Assembly: GCA_024636075.1 (NCBI GenBank)
Contig: JAGXHS010000122.1
Coordinates: forward strand, 1 to 33,420
Origin: Propionibacteriaceae bacterium
GTDB taxonomy: Bacteria > Actinomycetota > Actinomycetes > Propionibacteriales > Propionibacteriaceae
Reading direction: 5' to 3'
DNA: 33,420 nucleotides
Below, one piece after another: positions 14,160-21,697 of the stretch. Below the pieces are notes generated by a model that was not told the origin of the DNA, ran no database searches, and was given only the letters and a program-made list of their open reading frames with translations. Made by a program: the position numbers and the translations under genes. Each line of letters starts with the position of its first letter. Position 1 is the first letter of the stretch.

Positions 14160-14647
14160 GCAGCTCGTTGGCAGGCAGTGTCCGTACCGGGGTCGGTGTT
14201 GACGTGCACCGACTTCAAGCGGGGGTGCCGATGCACTGCGCCGGGCTGTTCTTCAGTGACGAGAGTGCCGGGCTGACGGGCCATTCTGATGGTGACGTGG
14301 TCTGCCACGCGGCTTGTGACGCTCTGTTGAGTGCCGCCGGTCTGGGTGACCTCGGCTCCAACTACGGCACCGACGATGAGCAGTTCGCCGGTGCCTCAGG
14401 TGTCAGCTTCCTGGTCGAGACTGCACGTCGAGTGCGTGCAGCAGGCTACCGGATCGGCAACGTCGCGGTTCAGCTGATCGGCAACAGACCCCGGCTCGCC
14501 GCACGACGTGGTGAGGCGGAACGAGTGATGTCACAGGCAGTCGGCGCACCGGTGAGTGTGTCAGCGACGACCACCGACGGGCTGGGTTTGACAGGTCGCG
14601 GCGAGGGCGCAGCCGCCATCGCCAGCGCCCTGGTGATTGCAGCCTGA
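14156..14647 (+). CDS. ispF: 2-C-methyl-D-erythritol 2,4-cyclodiphosphate synthase
   Basis: 163 residues, normal length. It cyclises CDP-ME 2-phosphate to MEcPP. Zinc ligands are D16 and H18 (GVDVHRL) and H51 (GHSDGDVVCHA). The substrate loop and signature SATTTDGLGLTGRGEGAAAIA are present. The usual GDIGxxFP stretch reads GDLGSNYG, a mild change. The GTG start overlaps the ispD stop (GTGA), giving translational coupling. Its TGA directly abuts the stop of the convergent protease gene. Confidence 0.95.
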   Translation: MSSSLAGSVRTGVGVDVHRLQAGVPMHCAGLFFSDESAGLTGHSDGDVVCHAACDALLSAAGLGDLGSNYGTDDEQFAGASGVSFLVETARRVRAAGYRIGNVAVQLIGNRPRLAARRGEAERVMSQAVGAPVSVSATTTDGLGLTGRGEGAAAIASALVIAA

Positions 14648-15841
14648 TCAGCGAACGGCCTGTTCGTCCGCGGTGAAGGTGTTGCAGGTCACAATCTGCG
14701 GCGAGCTCAGACCTTTGCTCATCCAGCTTTGTCGGTTGGTTCCTTCCCCGTGGTTTCCGACGAAGCCCGGCTCGTTCCGCAGCACGTCATCGCCGAAGGA
14801 GTAGAACAACCGTCCGACCGAGTTCAGATCGGATTGCTGCATGCTGGTCGACTCCGAGACTGCGGAGAGAAACTCGCCAGCGAAACAGTCAGCCTGCATC
14901 TCCAGTCGCCGACTGAGTGTCATTGCATCCTTCTCGCTGGACTGCTGCTCCCATGCGGCGTTGGAGATCAGGATGCCCGTCCGTGCCTGGATGGCATGTC
15001 CGAACTCGTGGGCGATGATGCTCTCGGTGATGAACTGGGTGCCGAGCAGTTCCTGTGGGACCACCGTCGGAAGGTCCTGGGCATAGTAGACCTGTTGATC
15101 TGCTGCGCAGTAGACGGCGTTCCGGTTGGGGAGCTGACCACAGGCGGTGGTGACTGGTCCGTCGTAGACGGTCACGCTGGGCCGCACCGGGGTGAAGCCG
15201 GCAGCCTCCAAAGGAGGTCCCCAGACGCGCATCAGGCATTCGGTCATCTGGTTCATGTGGGTGGTGAGCCGGGTGTTCGACGCGGTGCGCAGGTCCAGTT
15301 CCTGCAGTTCGCAACGCACCGGCGAGTCGACGGTACCGGCGTAGATGGCATTCTCATTCAGCCATTCCCGGGCTTCGGAATAGGTCTGGGGTTGCGGAAG
15401 GGGTGGCGGATTCAGAGCGGCCGGAGGAACCTGGTAGTCCTCGTTCTGGTAGCCGGACGACGGCACATCGCCAGCGGTGGTCGTGGAGTGCTGTGCCATC
15501 GAACTGGCGATGATGATGGCGACGAAACCGATTACGCCCACGGCGAGCAGAGCGAGCAGTGTCAGGCCCAGCGGATTCGACTGTTTCGGCGGCGGAATGC
15601 GCATGCCCGACGGACTCTGGCCCGGCCCCGGGGGCGCCCACGACGGCTGCCAGCCAGCAGTCTGCCATGGTAGCTGCCCGGCCGGGGGCCGCTGCTGCCC
15701 GATGGGCGGTTGACCCCAGGGATTCTGACCGAAGCCACCCGGCCGGGAGCGGTCGGGCGGAGGCACCCCGCGCGTCAGCCGAGGTCTCGCTCCCGGTTGG
15801 CTCCCGGGCTGCGCGTTGGGTCCGTTCCGCGGCTGGCTCAC
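14648..15841 (-). CDS. Membrane-anchored neutral zinc metallopeptidase (YpfJ-like)
   Basis: 397 residues from the GTG at 15841, chosen because a TACTCT -10 box lies 6 nt upstream; a GTG two codons earlier abuts the box. A long Pro/Gln/Gly-rich cytoplasmic segment (about 1-90) leads to one membrane helix (about 92-115). A linker follows, then a zinc_peptidase domain (PF04228 type) outside the cell. HEFGH gives H278, E279 and H282; EMQADCFAGEF holds the third-ligand region. Two Cys pairs (RCE...ECL, ACG...YCA) may form disulfides. Substrates of the family are unknown. It converges on ispF with no gap. Confidence 0.85.
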   Translation of the reverse strand: MSQPRNGPNAQPGSQPGARPRLTRGVPPPDRSRPGGFGQNPWGQPPIGQQRPPAGQLPWQTAGWQPSWAPPGPGQSPSGMRIPPPKQSNPLGLTLLALLAVGVIGFVAIIIASSMAQHSTTTAGDVPSSGYQNEDYQVPPAALNPPPLPQPQTYSEAREWLNENAIYAGTVDSPVRCELQELDLRTASNTRLTTHMNQMTECLMRVWGPPLEAAGFTPVRPSVTVYDGPVTTACGQLPNRNAVYCAADQQVYYAQDLPTVVPQELLGTQFITESIIAHEFGHAIQARTGILISNAAWEQQSSEKDAMTLSRRLEMQADCFAGEFLSAVSESTSMQQSDLNSVGRLFYSFGDDVLRNEPGFVGNHGEGTNRQSWMSKGLSSPQIVTCNTFTADEQAVR

Positions 15842-15847
15842 CAGCAC

Positions 15848-15853
15848 AGAGTA
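15848..15853 (-). promoter_or_regulatory. -10 box of the zinc peptidase gene, leaderless
   Basis: TACTCT on the minus strand, 6 nt before the GTG at 15841. No ribosome site is present. Confidence 0.5.
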
Positions 15854-15981
15854 ACCGGCCAGGGCTCACGCACCACAGATCCCAGGTGATGTCAGCGCTA
15901 CACCGACTCGAGGTGGGCCGAACGCGGGTGTGGGATAGTTCTGAGAGCTGAATGTGCTGCCCACCTGCGAGGAGAATCCCC

Positions 15982-17703
15982 GTGAAGAGCCCACTATGCA
16001 CGCTCGTCGGGCGGCTGCTGGCTTTGCTGCTGCTGACGTTGGCGATGGCGGGTCTGCTCGCCCAGCGCGCCCACGCCGAGGGTGAGATCGCCGAGAGCTA
16101 TCAGGTGTCCGGCTCGGTACGAGCCGACGGTACGTTGATGATGACCGAGACGATCACTTTCTCCGACGCCGCTCCCGACACGCTGATTCAGCGAATCGCC
16201 CGCATCGAGGAAGGCATGGACTTCACCCGCTACCGCTTCCAGATCTCCGACGTCGCCGCCACGATTGCCGGCGAGCCAGTCCCGGTGAAGACCTCGCGAG
16301 ACGGTGACCACACGGTGCTGACTCTGAACACGCACGGTGCGGGGTCCCGCCCGATTGCCATCAGCTACTCGGTCGTCGGAGCAGCGCGAGCCACGCCGCA
16401 GGTGGAAGGTCGCCCCGCCAGCACCAGAGTCGTATGGCGGGTGCTGCAAGGCCTGTCCGTGCCGGTGAAGCAGGCGCGAGGCAGCATCGAAATCCCGGGC
16501 ACCATCACTTCGATCGCTTGCCAATCCGGCCCACCAGCTGCACAGACGCCGTGCGCGACCTGGGCCGGTGGCACCCATCAGGCCCCCGACCCACAGTTCA
16601 CCGATCGCGCCCGAGGGGCTGGCGAGTCAATCACTCTCGAGTTCACCGTGCCGTCACAGATGGTCGCCAGCAATCAGGACCTGGTGCAGAGGTGGACGCT
16701 CGGACGGGCGTTCTCGATCGCCCCAGTCCCGTTGCTGGCGGCGCTGATCCTGCTGCTGAGCGGGGGTGCCGCACTGTGGCTGTTGCACCGGACCCTGGGT
16801 CGTGACCACGACCATGCGGGCCGGGTGATTCCGGTCGCGGAGTTCACTCCGGTTGCTGCCGGTGCCGTCTCCTTCACCGTGCTTGAGGACGTGCGCCCCG
16901 GTCACGTCGGAACGGTGGCCGACGAGCGGGTCGATCCGGTGGACATCACGGCCACGCTGCTGGATCTCGCGGTGCGCGGACATCTGCGGATCCACGAACT
17001 GCCCGCCACCGGAGCGCACAAACCGATGGACTGGCGCTTCGAGCGTCTCGATCGCAGCACCGAGGAACTGCGAGCCTACGAGCTCTTGTTGCTCGACGCC
17101 GTGGCGCCGGCCGATGGATCCCAGGTGAAAGTATCGAGCATCGAAACTGCCGTCGCTCCGATCGTGCCCGCTGTGCAGGACAGTCTGTACTCCGATGTGG
17201 TGCAGCAGGGTTGGTACGAACGTCGCCCCGATGACACCCGCAGTATCTGGATCACCCTCGCTGGAGCCGCCGTCGCGCTGGCACTGGTCGGGGCCGGGCT
17301 GTTGGTGGGCCTGACGAACTTCGGACTGTTCGGGCTGGCGCTCATCGTCATTGCCCTCGGTGGGCTGTTCGTCGCTCAGGAGATGCCGCGGCGCACCGCG
17401 AAGGGTGCCGGACTGTTGAACGGTCTGCACTCTCTCGCCGCGCAGCTGGAGACCCAGCCGACCGATTCGCTGTCCAAACAGACCGAGTACGAGGAACTGT
17501 CCAGCGTGTTGCCGTACGCGGTGGTGCTGGGTGGCCGAGATCGGTGGTTGGCCGCGATCGCCGCGGCCGACGACGACCCCGAGGTTCCCGACCCCACGGA
17601 TTTGACCTGGTACCACGCCGACGACGATTGGCATCTGGCCGATCTGCCCGACGCCGTGCGGGCCTTCCTGGTGGCGGTCAGCGGTGAGCTCTACACCCGC
17701 TGA
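15982..17703 (+). CDS. DUF2207-family membrane protein
   Basis: 573 residues. The GTG at 15982 has GAGGAGAA upstream and begins an obvious signal peptide ending AQRAHA (about residue 32). Then comes an extracytoplasmic beta-rich DUF2207 domain (about 33-245), with a membrane helix near 250-272 (PVPLLAALILLLSGGAALWLL). Next is a cytoplasmic segment with DPVDITATLLDLAVRGHLRI, typical of the family, then two more helices (about 425-475) and a C-terminal cytoplasmic tail. The family is common in Gram-positive bacteria and has no established function. It is divergent from the zinc peptidase (140 bp between starts); the pair may work together at the envelope, but this is inference. Confidence 0.82.
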   Translation: MKSPLCTLVGRLLALLLLTLAMAGLLAQRAHAEGEIAESYQVSGSVRADGTLMMTETITFSDAAPDTLIQRIARIEEGMDFTRYRFQISDVAATIAGEPVPVKTSRDGDHTVLTLNTHGAGSRPIAISYSVVGAARATPQVEGRPASTRVVWRVLQGLSVPVKQARGSIEIPGTITSIACQSGPPAAQTPCATWAGGTHQAPDPQFTDRARGAGESITLEFTVPSQMVASNQDLVQRWTLGRAFSIAPVPLLAALILLLSGGAALWLLHRTLGRDHDHAGRVIPVAEFTPVAAGAVSFTVLEDVRPGHVGTVADERVDPVDITATLLDLAVRGHLRIHELPATGAHKPMDWRFERLDRSTEELRAYELLLLDAVAPADGSQVKVSSIETAVAPIVPAVQDSLYSDVVQQGWYERRPDDTRSIWITLAGAAVALALVGAGLLVGLTNFGLFGLALIVIALGGLFVAQEMPRRTAKGAGLLNGLHSLAAQLETQPTDSLSKQTEYEELSSVLPYAVVLGGRDRWLAAIAAADDDPEVPDPTDLTWYHADDDWHLADLPDAVRAFLVAVSGELYTR

Positions 17704-17704
17704 A

Positions 17705-17720
17705 CTCCCCGGCCGGGGAG
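17705..17720. terminator. Bidirectional palindromic terminator
   Basis: CTCCCCGGCCGGGGAG, a perfect 16-bp palindrome lying exactly in the 19-bp gap between the convergent stops of the DUF2207 gene and glyA. The T-tract is lacking. Confidence 0.55.
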
Positions 17721-17722
17721 GC

Positions 17723-19156
17723 TCACAACTCCAGGCCGGGGTAGAGGGGATGCGCGGCCAGTAATTCGGAGCTGGCGCTCTTGGCGCGTTCCGCCACCCC
17801 GGCTGTCAGGGTGTACTTGGCTTTGCTGGGCGTGCCCTGGGACGTGGCGGTGGGTTGGGTGTTGCGCAACACCTCGACGATCAGCTCGGCAACCCGGTCG
17901 AACTCGGCGGCGCCGAATCCGCGGGAGGTCAGTGCGGGAGTTCCCAGCCGAACTCCTGAGGTGTACCAGGCGCCGTTCGGATCCTGTGGCACCGAGTTCC
18001 GGTTGGTCACCACACCCGCGTCCAGCAGGGCGGATTCGGCCTGTCGGCCGGTGATGCCGTACTTCGAGACGTCCAACAACACCAGGTGGTTGTCGGTGCC
18101 ACCAGTGATCAAGTCTGCCCCGCGGGACAGAAACCCTTCGGCCAGGGACTTGGCATTGTCGGCGACGCGCTGCGCATAGTCCCGGAAGGACTGCTGACGT
18201 GCCTCGGCCAGGGCCACGGCCTTGGCTGCCATCACGTGGGCGAGCGGACCACCCAAGACCATCGGACAGCCCCGGTCGACGTCGCTGGCGAATTCCTTGG
18301 TGGCGAGCACCAGACCACCGCGGGGCCCGCGCAGTGACTTATGGGTGGTGGTGGTGACGACGTCGGCGTGCGGCACCGGATCCTCGTCACCGGTGAACAC
18401 CTTGCCGGCCACCAGACCCGCAAAGTGGGCCATGTCGACCATCAGGGTGGCGCCCACCTCGTCGGCGATCTCCCGAACCTTGGCAAAGTTGACCCGACGC
18501 GGATACGCGGAGTAGCCGGCCACGATGATCAACGGCTTGAACTCGCGGGCCTGCGCGGCCAGCGCGTCGTAGTCCAACAGTTGCGTCTCGGGATCGGTGC
18601 CGTAGGAGTTCTGGTGGAACATCTTGCCCGAGATGTTCGGTCGGAAGCCATGCGTCAGGTGTCCGCCGGCGTCCAGACTCATACCGAGCAGCCGTTGGTC
18701 ACCGAAGCGGTGGCGCAGCGTCTCCCAGTCGGTCTCGATGAGTTCGTTGACGTTCTTCGCCCCGAATTCGGCCAGCGCGGGCGTCTCCACCTTGTTCGCC
18801 AGGATCGCCCAGAAGGCGGTCAGATTGGCGTCGATGCCGGAGTGTGGTTGTACGTAAGCGTACTCGGCGCCGAACAGCTCGCGGGCGTGCTCAGCTGCCA
18901 CCGATTCGACCGTGTCCACGTTCTGGCAGCCGGCGTAGAACCGGTGACCGACGGTGCCCTCCGCGTACTTGTCACTGAACCAGGTACCCATGGTGAGCAG
19001 AACCGCGAGAGAAGCATAGTTCTCCGAGGCGATCAGCTTCAATGAGGATCGCTGGTCCGCCAGCTCGGCGCGGGTTGCCTCGGCGATCCGAGGTTCGACG
19101 GCGTCAATGGTGGTCAGGATGGACTGGTAGATCTCACTGGCGGACAGATCTGACAC
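17723..19156 (-). CDS. glyA: Serine hydroxymethyltransferase, long form
   Basis: 477 residues from the GTG at 19156, which has GAGGAG 6 nt upstream; the open frame extends 25 codons further without family similarity. It interconverts serine and glycine with tetrahydrofolate and feeds one-carbon metabolism. The PLP lysine K273 is in VTTTTHKSLRGPRGG. Other marks are LIASENYAS, GTVGHRFYAGCQNVDTVE, VDMAHFAGLVAGKVF and SVRLGTPALTSRGF (written GVRLGTPALTSRGF here). It is longer than the common ~420-residue form; the extra residues are in the YAYVQPHSGIDANLTAFWAIL region and the following ~50 residues. It may share one-carbon/glycine flow with tdh-kbl nearby. Confidence 0.94.
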   Translation of the reverse strand: MSDLSASEIYQSILTTIDAVEPRIAEATRAELADQRSSLKLIASENYASLAVLLTMGTWFSDKYAEGTVGHRFYAGCQNVDTVESVAAEHARELFGAEYAYVQPHSGIDANLTAFWAILANKVETPALAEFGAKNVNELIETDWETLRHRFGDQRLLGMSLDAGGHLTHGFRPNISGKMFHQNSYGTDPETQLLDYDALAAQAREFKPLIIVAGYSAYPRRVNFAKVREIADEVGATLMVDMAHFAGLVAGKVFTGDEDPVPHADVVTTTTHKSLRGPRGGLVLATKEFASDVDRGCPMVLGGPLAHVMAAKAVALAEARQQSFRDYAQRVADNAKSLAEGFLSRGADLITGGTDNHLVLLDVSKYGITGRQAESALLDAGVVTNRNSVPQDPNGAWYTSGVRLGTPALTSRGFGAAEFDRVAELIVEVLRNTQPTATSQGTPSKAKYTLTAGVAERAKSASSELLAAHPLYPGLEL

Positions 19157-19191
19157 GAACAGCTCCTCGGCGCTTGGTGGACGTGGCCTCC

Positions 19192-19197
19192 AATCTA
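19192..19197 (-). promoter_or_regulatory. glyA -10 box
   Basis: TAGATT on the minus strand gives a leader of about 30 nt containing the GAGGAG ribosome site. That is too short for a riboswitch. Confidence 0.5.
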
Positions 19198-19252
19198 GCG
19201 GGGCAGCTGCCCCGACGACATCCAGGACCACAGGTGCTGTGCACCGAGAGGA

Positions 19253-20212
19253 TCAGTTTCCGCGGATGCGCGACACTTCGTAGAGTGCCAGTGAGGCTGC
19301 CACGGAGGCATTCAGACTCTCCACCTCGCTGCTGATCGGTATCCGAACCAGTTGATGGCAGTGTTCGCGGACCAGACGAGCCAAACCGTTGCCCTCCGAA
19401 CCGATCACGACGACCAATGGACCGTCGAGACCCATGGCGGCGGTGATGTCCGTCTCGGCCTCGCCAGCCAGCCCGATGATGGTGAAGCCCGCCTTCTCGT
19501 AGTCTTCCAACGCCCGATTCAGGTTCTTCGCCCGAGCCAACGGAACCCGGGCAGCCGCACCGGCAGAGGTCTTCCACGCCACGGCCGTCAAACCGGCTGA
19601 GCGGCGCTCGGGGATGAGCACCCCGTGCGCGCCGAACGCGGCCGCGGAGCGGATGATCGCACCGAGGTTGCGCGGGTCAGTGATCTGGTCCAATGCCACG
19701 ATCAAGGCCTCGGTGTCGGATTCAAGGGCAAGGGTCATCAAGTCCTCGGGGTGGGCGTACTCGTAGGGTGGCAGTTGCAGCGCCACGCCTTGATGCACGG
19801 CTCCGCCAGTCATCCGATCCAACTCCCCGCGGGTTGTCTGCAGCATCGGAATGGAATGCTCCGCGGTGAATTTCAGGATGTCGCGCAGCCGGTCATCACG
19901 TTCGGCGCCCTCGGCGATGTAGGCCGTCTTCACCGGCAATCCGGCGTGCAGTGCCTCGACCACCGGGTTGCGCCCGGACACCCATTCGGGGCCGGCTCCA
20001 CTGCGGGGGGCGGAGCTCGTGGTGTTTCGGGGCGCTCCGCCGCCGCCCTGCGCGCCCGGCTTCTTGGACTTGTAGGCGTTGTGATAGGGACGATCTTCCG
20101 CCTTGGGGGTGGGCCCCTTGCCAGCGAGCGAGCGACGGATCCGGCCTCCGGAACCGGCGGTGCGGCCCTTGCCCTTGGTGGTGGCGCCGCGGCGCTGTGA
20201 ATTTCCTGCCAT
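19253..20212 (-). CDS. rlmB: 23S rRNA (guanosine-2'-O-)-methyltransferase RlmB, SPOUT family
   Basis: 319 residues. A basic, Gly/Arg/Lys-rich tail (about 1-75) precedes the substrate-binding domain (WVSGRNPVVEALHAG, about 77-150). The C-terminal trefoil-knot domain has the three SPOUT motifs: DQITDPRNLGAIIRSA, VVVIGSEGNGLARLV and IPISSEVESLNASVAASLALYE. It methylates a 2'-OH in 23S rRNA using SAM. The ATG directly follows the cysS stop with no gap, so the two are co-translated; the same pair is adjacent in mycobacteria. The exact target guanosine is taken from the family. Confidence 0.92.
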   Translation of the reverse strand: MAGNSQRRGATTKGKGRTAGSGGRIRRSLAGKGPTPKAEDRPYHNAYKSKKPGAQGGGGAPRNTTSSAPRSGAGPEWVSGRNPVVEALHAGLPVKTAYIAEGAERDDRLRDILKFTAEHSIPMLQTTRGELDRMTGGAVHQGVALQLPPYEYAHPEDLMTLALESDTEALIVALDQITDPRNLGAIIRSAAAFGAHGVLIPERRSAGLTAVAWKTSAGAAARVPLARAKNLNRALEDYEKAGFTIIGLAGEAETDITAAMGLDGPLVVVIGSEGNGLARLVREHCHQLVRIPISSEVESLNASVAASLALYEVSRIRGN

Positions 20213-21625
20213 CTACTTCTCCAGACTCCAGGTGGCCCCGCTGGGGGTGTCATCAATCTGCAGCCCGGCCGCTGCAAGAGTGTCACGAATAGCGTCAGCC
20301 GTGGACCAGTCCCGCGCCGCGCGAGCAGTTGCTCGCTGTTCCAGCAAACTCCTGACGAGTGAGTCGATCACGGGACTCAGATCGGTGTCGCCGGCTGAAC
20401 GCTGCGACCAGATCGGATCGGCCGGATCGAGGCCCAGCACACCCAGCATCGCCTTCACTGACCGGTAGGCCTCAGCCGATTCGTCGTGCCGACCATCGTT
20501 CAGCGCCGCGTTGCCGTCGCGTAGGTGTTTGTAGAGCACCGCCAGCGCTCCCGGTGTGCCGAGATCGTCGTTCATCGCATCGGCGAAAGCCTGCGGGATC
20601 TGCGTGGTGTCGTCCGTGGTGGCGCCGTCCCTCTCCGCGCGGTTGAGGAAATTGTCGATCCGGGACAGCGATGCGGCCGCTTCGTCCAGCGAGGTGTCGC
20701 TGAACTCGATGCTGGAGCGGTAGTGAGGTGCGACCAGGTAGTAGCGCACTGCACGGGGTGGGTACCGCTGCACGACCTCGCTCACCAGAGCGCCGTTGCC
20801 GAGGGACTTGCTCATCTTCTCGCCGGCCGCGGTGACCCATGCGTTGTGCATCCAGTGGTTGGCGAAGCCTCTACCGGCGGCGCGTGACTGGGCCATTTCG
20901 TTTTCGTGGTGCGGGAAACGCAGATCCAACCCACCACCGTGGATGTCGAAGGTGTCACCGAGATACTTCCCAGCCATCGCGGAGCATTCGATGTGCCAAC
21001 CCGGTCGGCCGCGACCCCACGGAGCGGGCCAGGACGCAGTGCCGGGTTCACCGTCCTTGTGGCCCTTCCACAGTGCGAAGTCGCGGGGGTCGCGCTTGCC
21101 GCGCGGGTCGGCGTCCTCGGCGGGTTCCATGTTGGCGACGGACTGGTTCGACAGTTCGCCGTACTGTGGCCATGACTGCACGTCGAAGTAGACGTCTCCG
21201 GACCCGTCCGGGGCAGGGTAGGCGTGCCCACGCTCGATCAGGGTGCCGATCAGTTCCACCATCTCGGGGATGTGCCCGGTGGCACGTGGTTCGTAGGTGG
21301 GGGGCAGGCATCCGAGCGCAGAGTAGGCCTCGTGGAGTTCGCGTTCGAAGTGGTAGGCGAGGGAGAACCACTCGGTCCCCTGGGCGGCTGACTTGCTGAG
21401 GATCTTGTCGTCGATGTCGGTGACGTTCGCGATCACCGTCACCTCGTAACCGCTCCAGGTCAACCATCGGCGGAGCACGTCGAAGACGACCTCCTTGCGG
21501 ATGTGGCCCAGGTGTGGTGCTGATTGCACGGTCAATCCGCAGTGGTAGATGGACACCTTCCCCGAAACCAGCGGAACGAAGTCATCCAGCTGCCTGGTAG
21601 CACTGTCGTAGAGGCGGAAACTCAC
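20213..21625 (-). CDS. cysS: Cysteinyl-tRNA synthetase
   Basis: 470 residues, class I synthetase that charges tRNA-Cys. The HIGH motif reads HLGH (38-41) after the zinc ligand C29 in YHCGLTV. GWHIECSAM gives the second zinc cysteine region, followed by HGGGLDLRFPHHENE. The KMSKS motif is intact (EKMSKSLGN). A helical anticodon-binding tail closes the protein. The GTG start lies 6 nt after a TAGGCT box, so the mRNA is predicted leaderless. rlmB follows immediately. The alternative MshC (mycothiol ligase) is less likely given length and the linkage to rlmB. Confidence 0.94.
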   Translation of the reverse strand: MSFRLYDSATRQLDDFVPLVSGKVSIYHCGLTVQSAPHLGHIRKEVVFDVLRRWLTWSGYEVTVIANVTDIDDKILSKSAAQGTEWFSLAYHFERELHEAYSALGCLPPTYEPRATGHIPEMVELIGTLIERGHAYPAPDGSGDVYFDVQSWPQYGELSNQSVANMEPAEDADPRGKRDPRDFALWKGHKDGEPGTASWPAPWGRGRPGWHIECSAMAGKYLGDTFDIHGGGLDLRFPHHENEMAQSRAAGRGFANHWMHNAWVTAAGEKMSKSLGNGALVSEVVQRYPPRAVRYYLVAPHYRSSIEFSDTSLDEAAASLSRIDNFLNRAERDGATTDDTTQIPQAFADAMNDDLGTPGALAVLYKHLRDGNAALNDGRHDESAEAYRSVKAMLGVLGLDPADPIWSQRSAGDTDLSPVIDSLVRSLLEQRATARAARDWSTADAIRDTLAAAGLQIDDTPSGATWSLEK

Positions 21626-21631
21626 CGGGCA

Positions 21632-21637
21632 AGCCTA
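21632..21637 (-). promoter_or_regulatory. cysS -10 box, leaderless start
   Basis: TAGGCT on the minus strand, 6 nt before the GTG at 21625. A tandem 16-bp duplication covers the spacer and -35 region directly upstream. Confidence 0.6.
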
Positions 21638-21638
21638 A

Positions 21639-21670
21639 CCCTGATCGGGGTGGGCCCTGATCGGGGTGGG
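21639..21670. repeat. Perfect 16-bp tandem duplication upstream of cysS
   Basis: CCCTGATCGGGGTGGG occurs twice head to tail (21639-21654 and 21655-21670), starting 1 bp upstream of the cysS -10 box. Each copy holds a near-palindrome around GATC. Confidence 0.75.
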
Positions 21671-21697
21671 CATTGTGTCACCTGCTGGTGGCAACGT

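Noticed and set aside
19157..19252. Riboswitch (glycine) ahead of glyA
   Set aside because: The -10 box lies only about 36-41 bp before the start codon, leaving no room for a structured aptamer.
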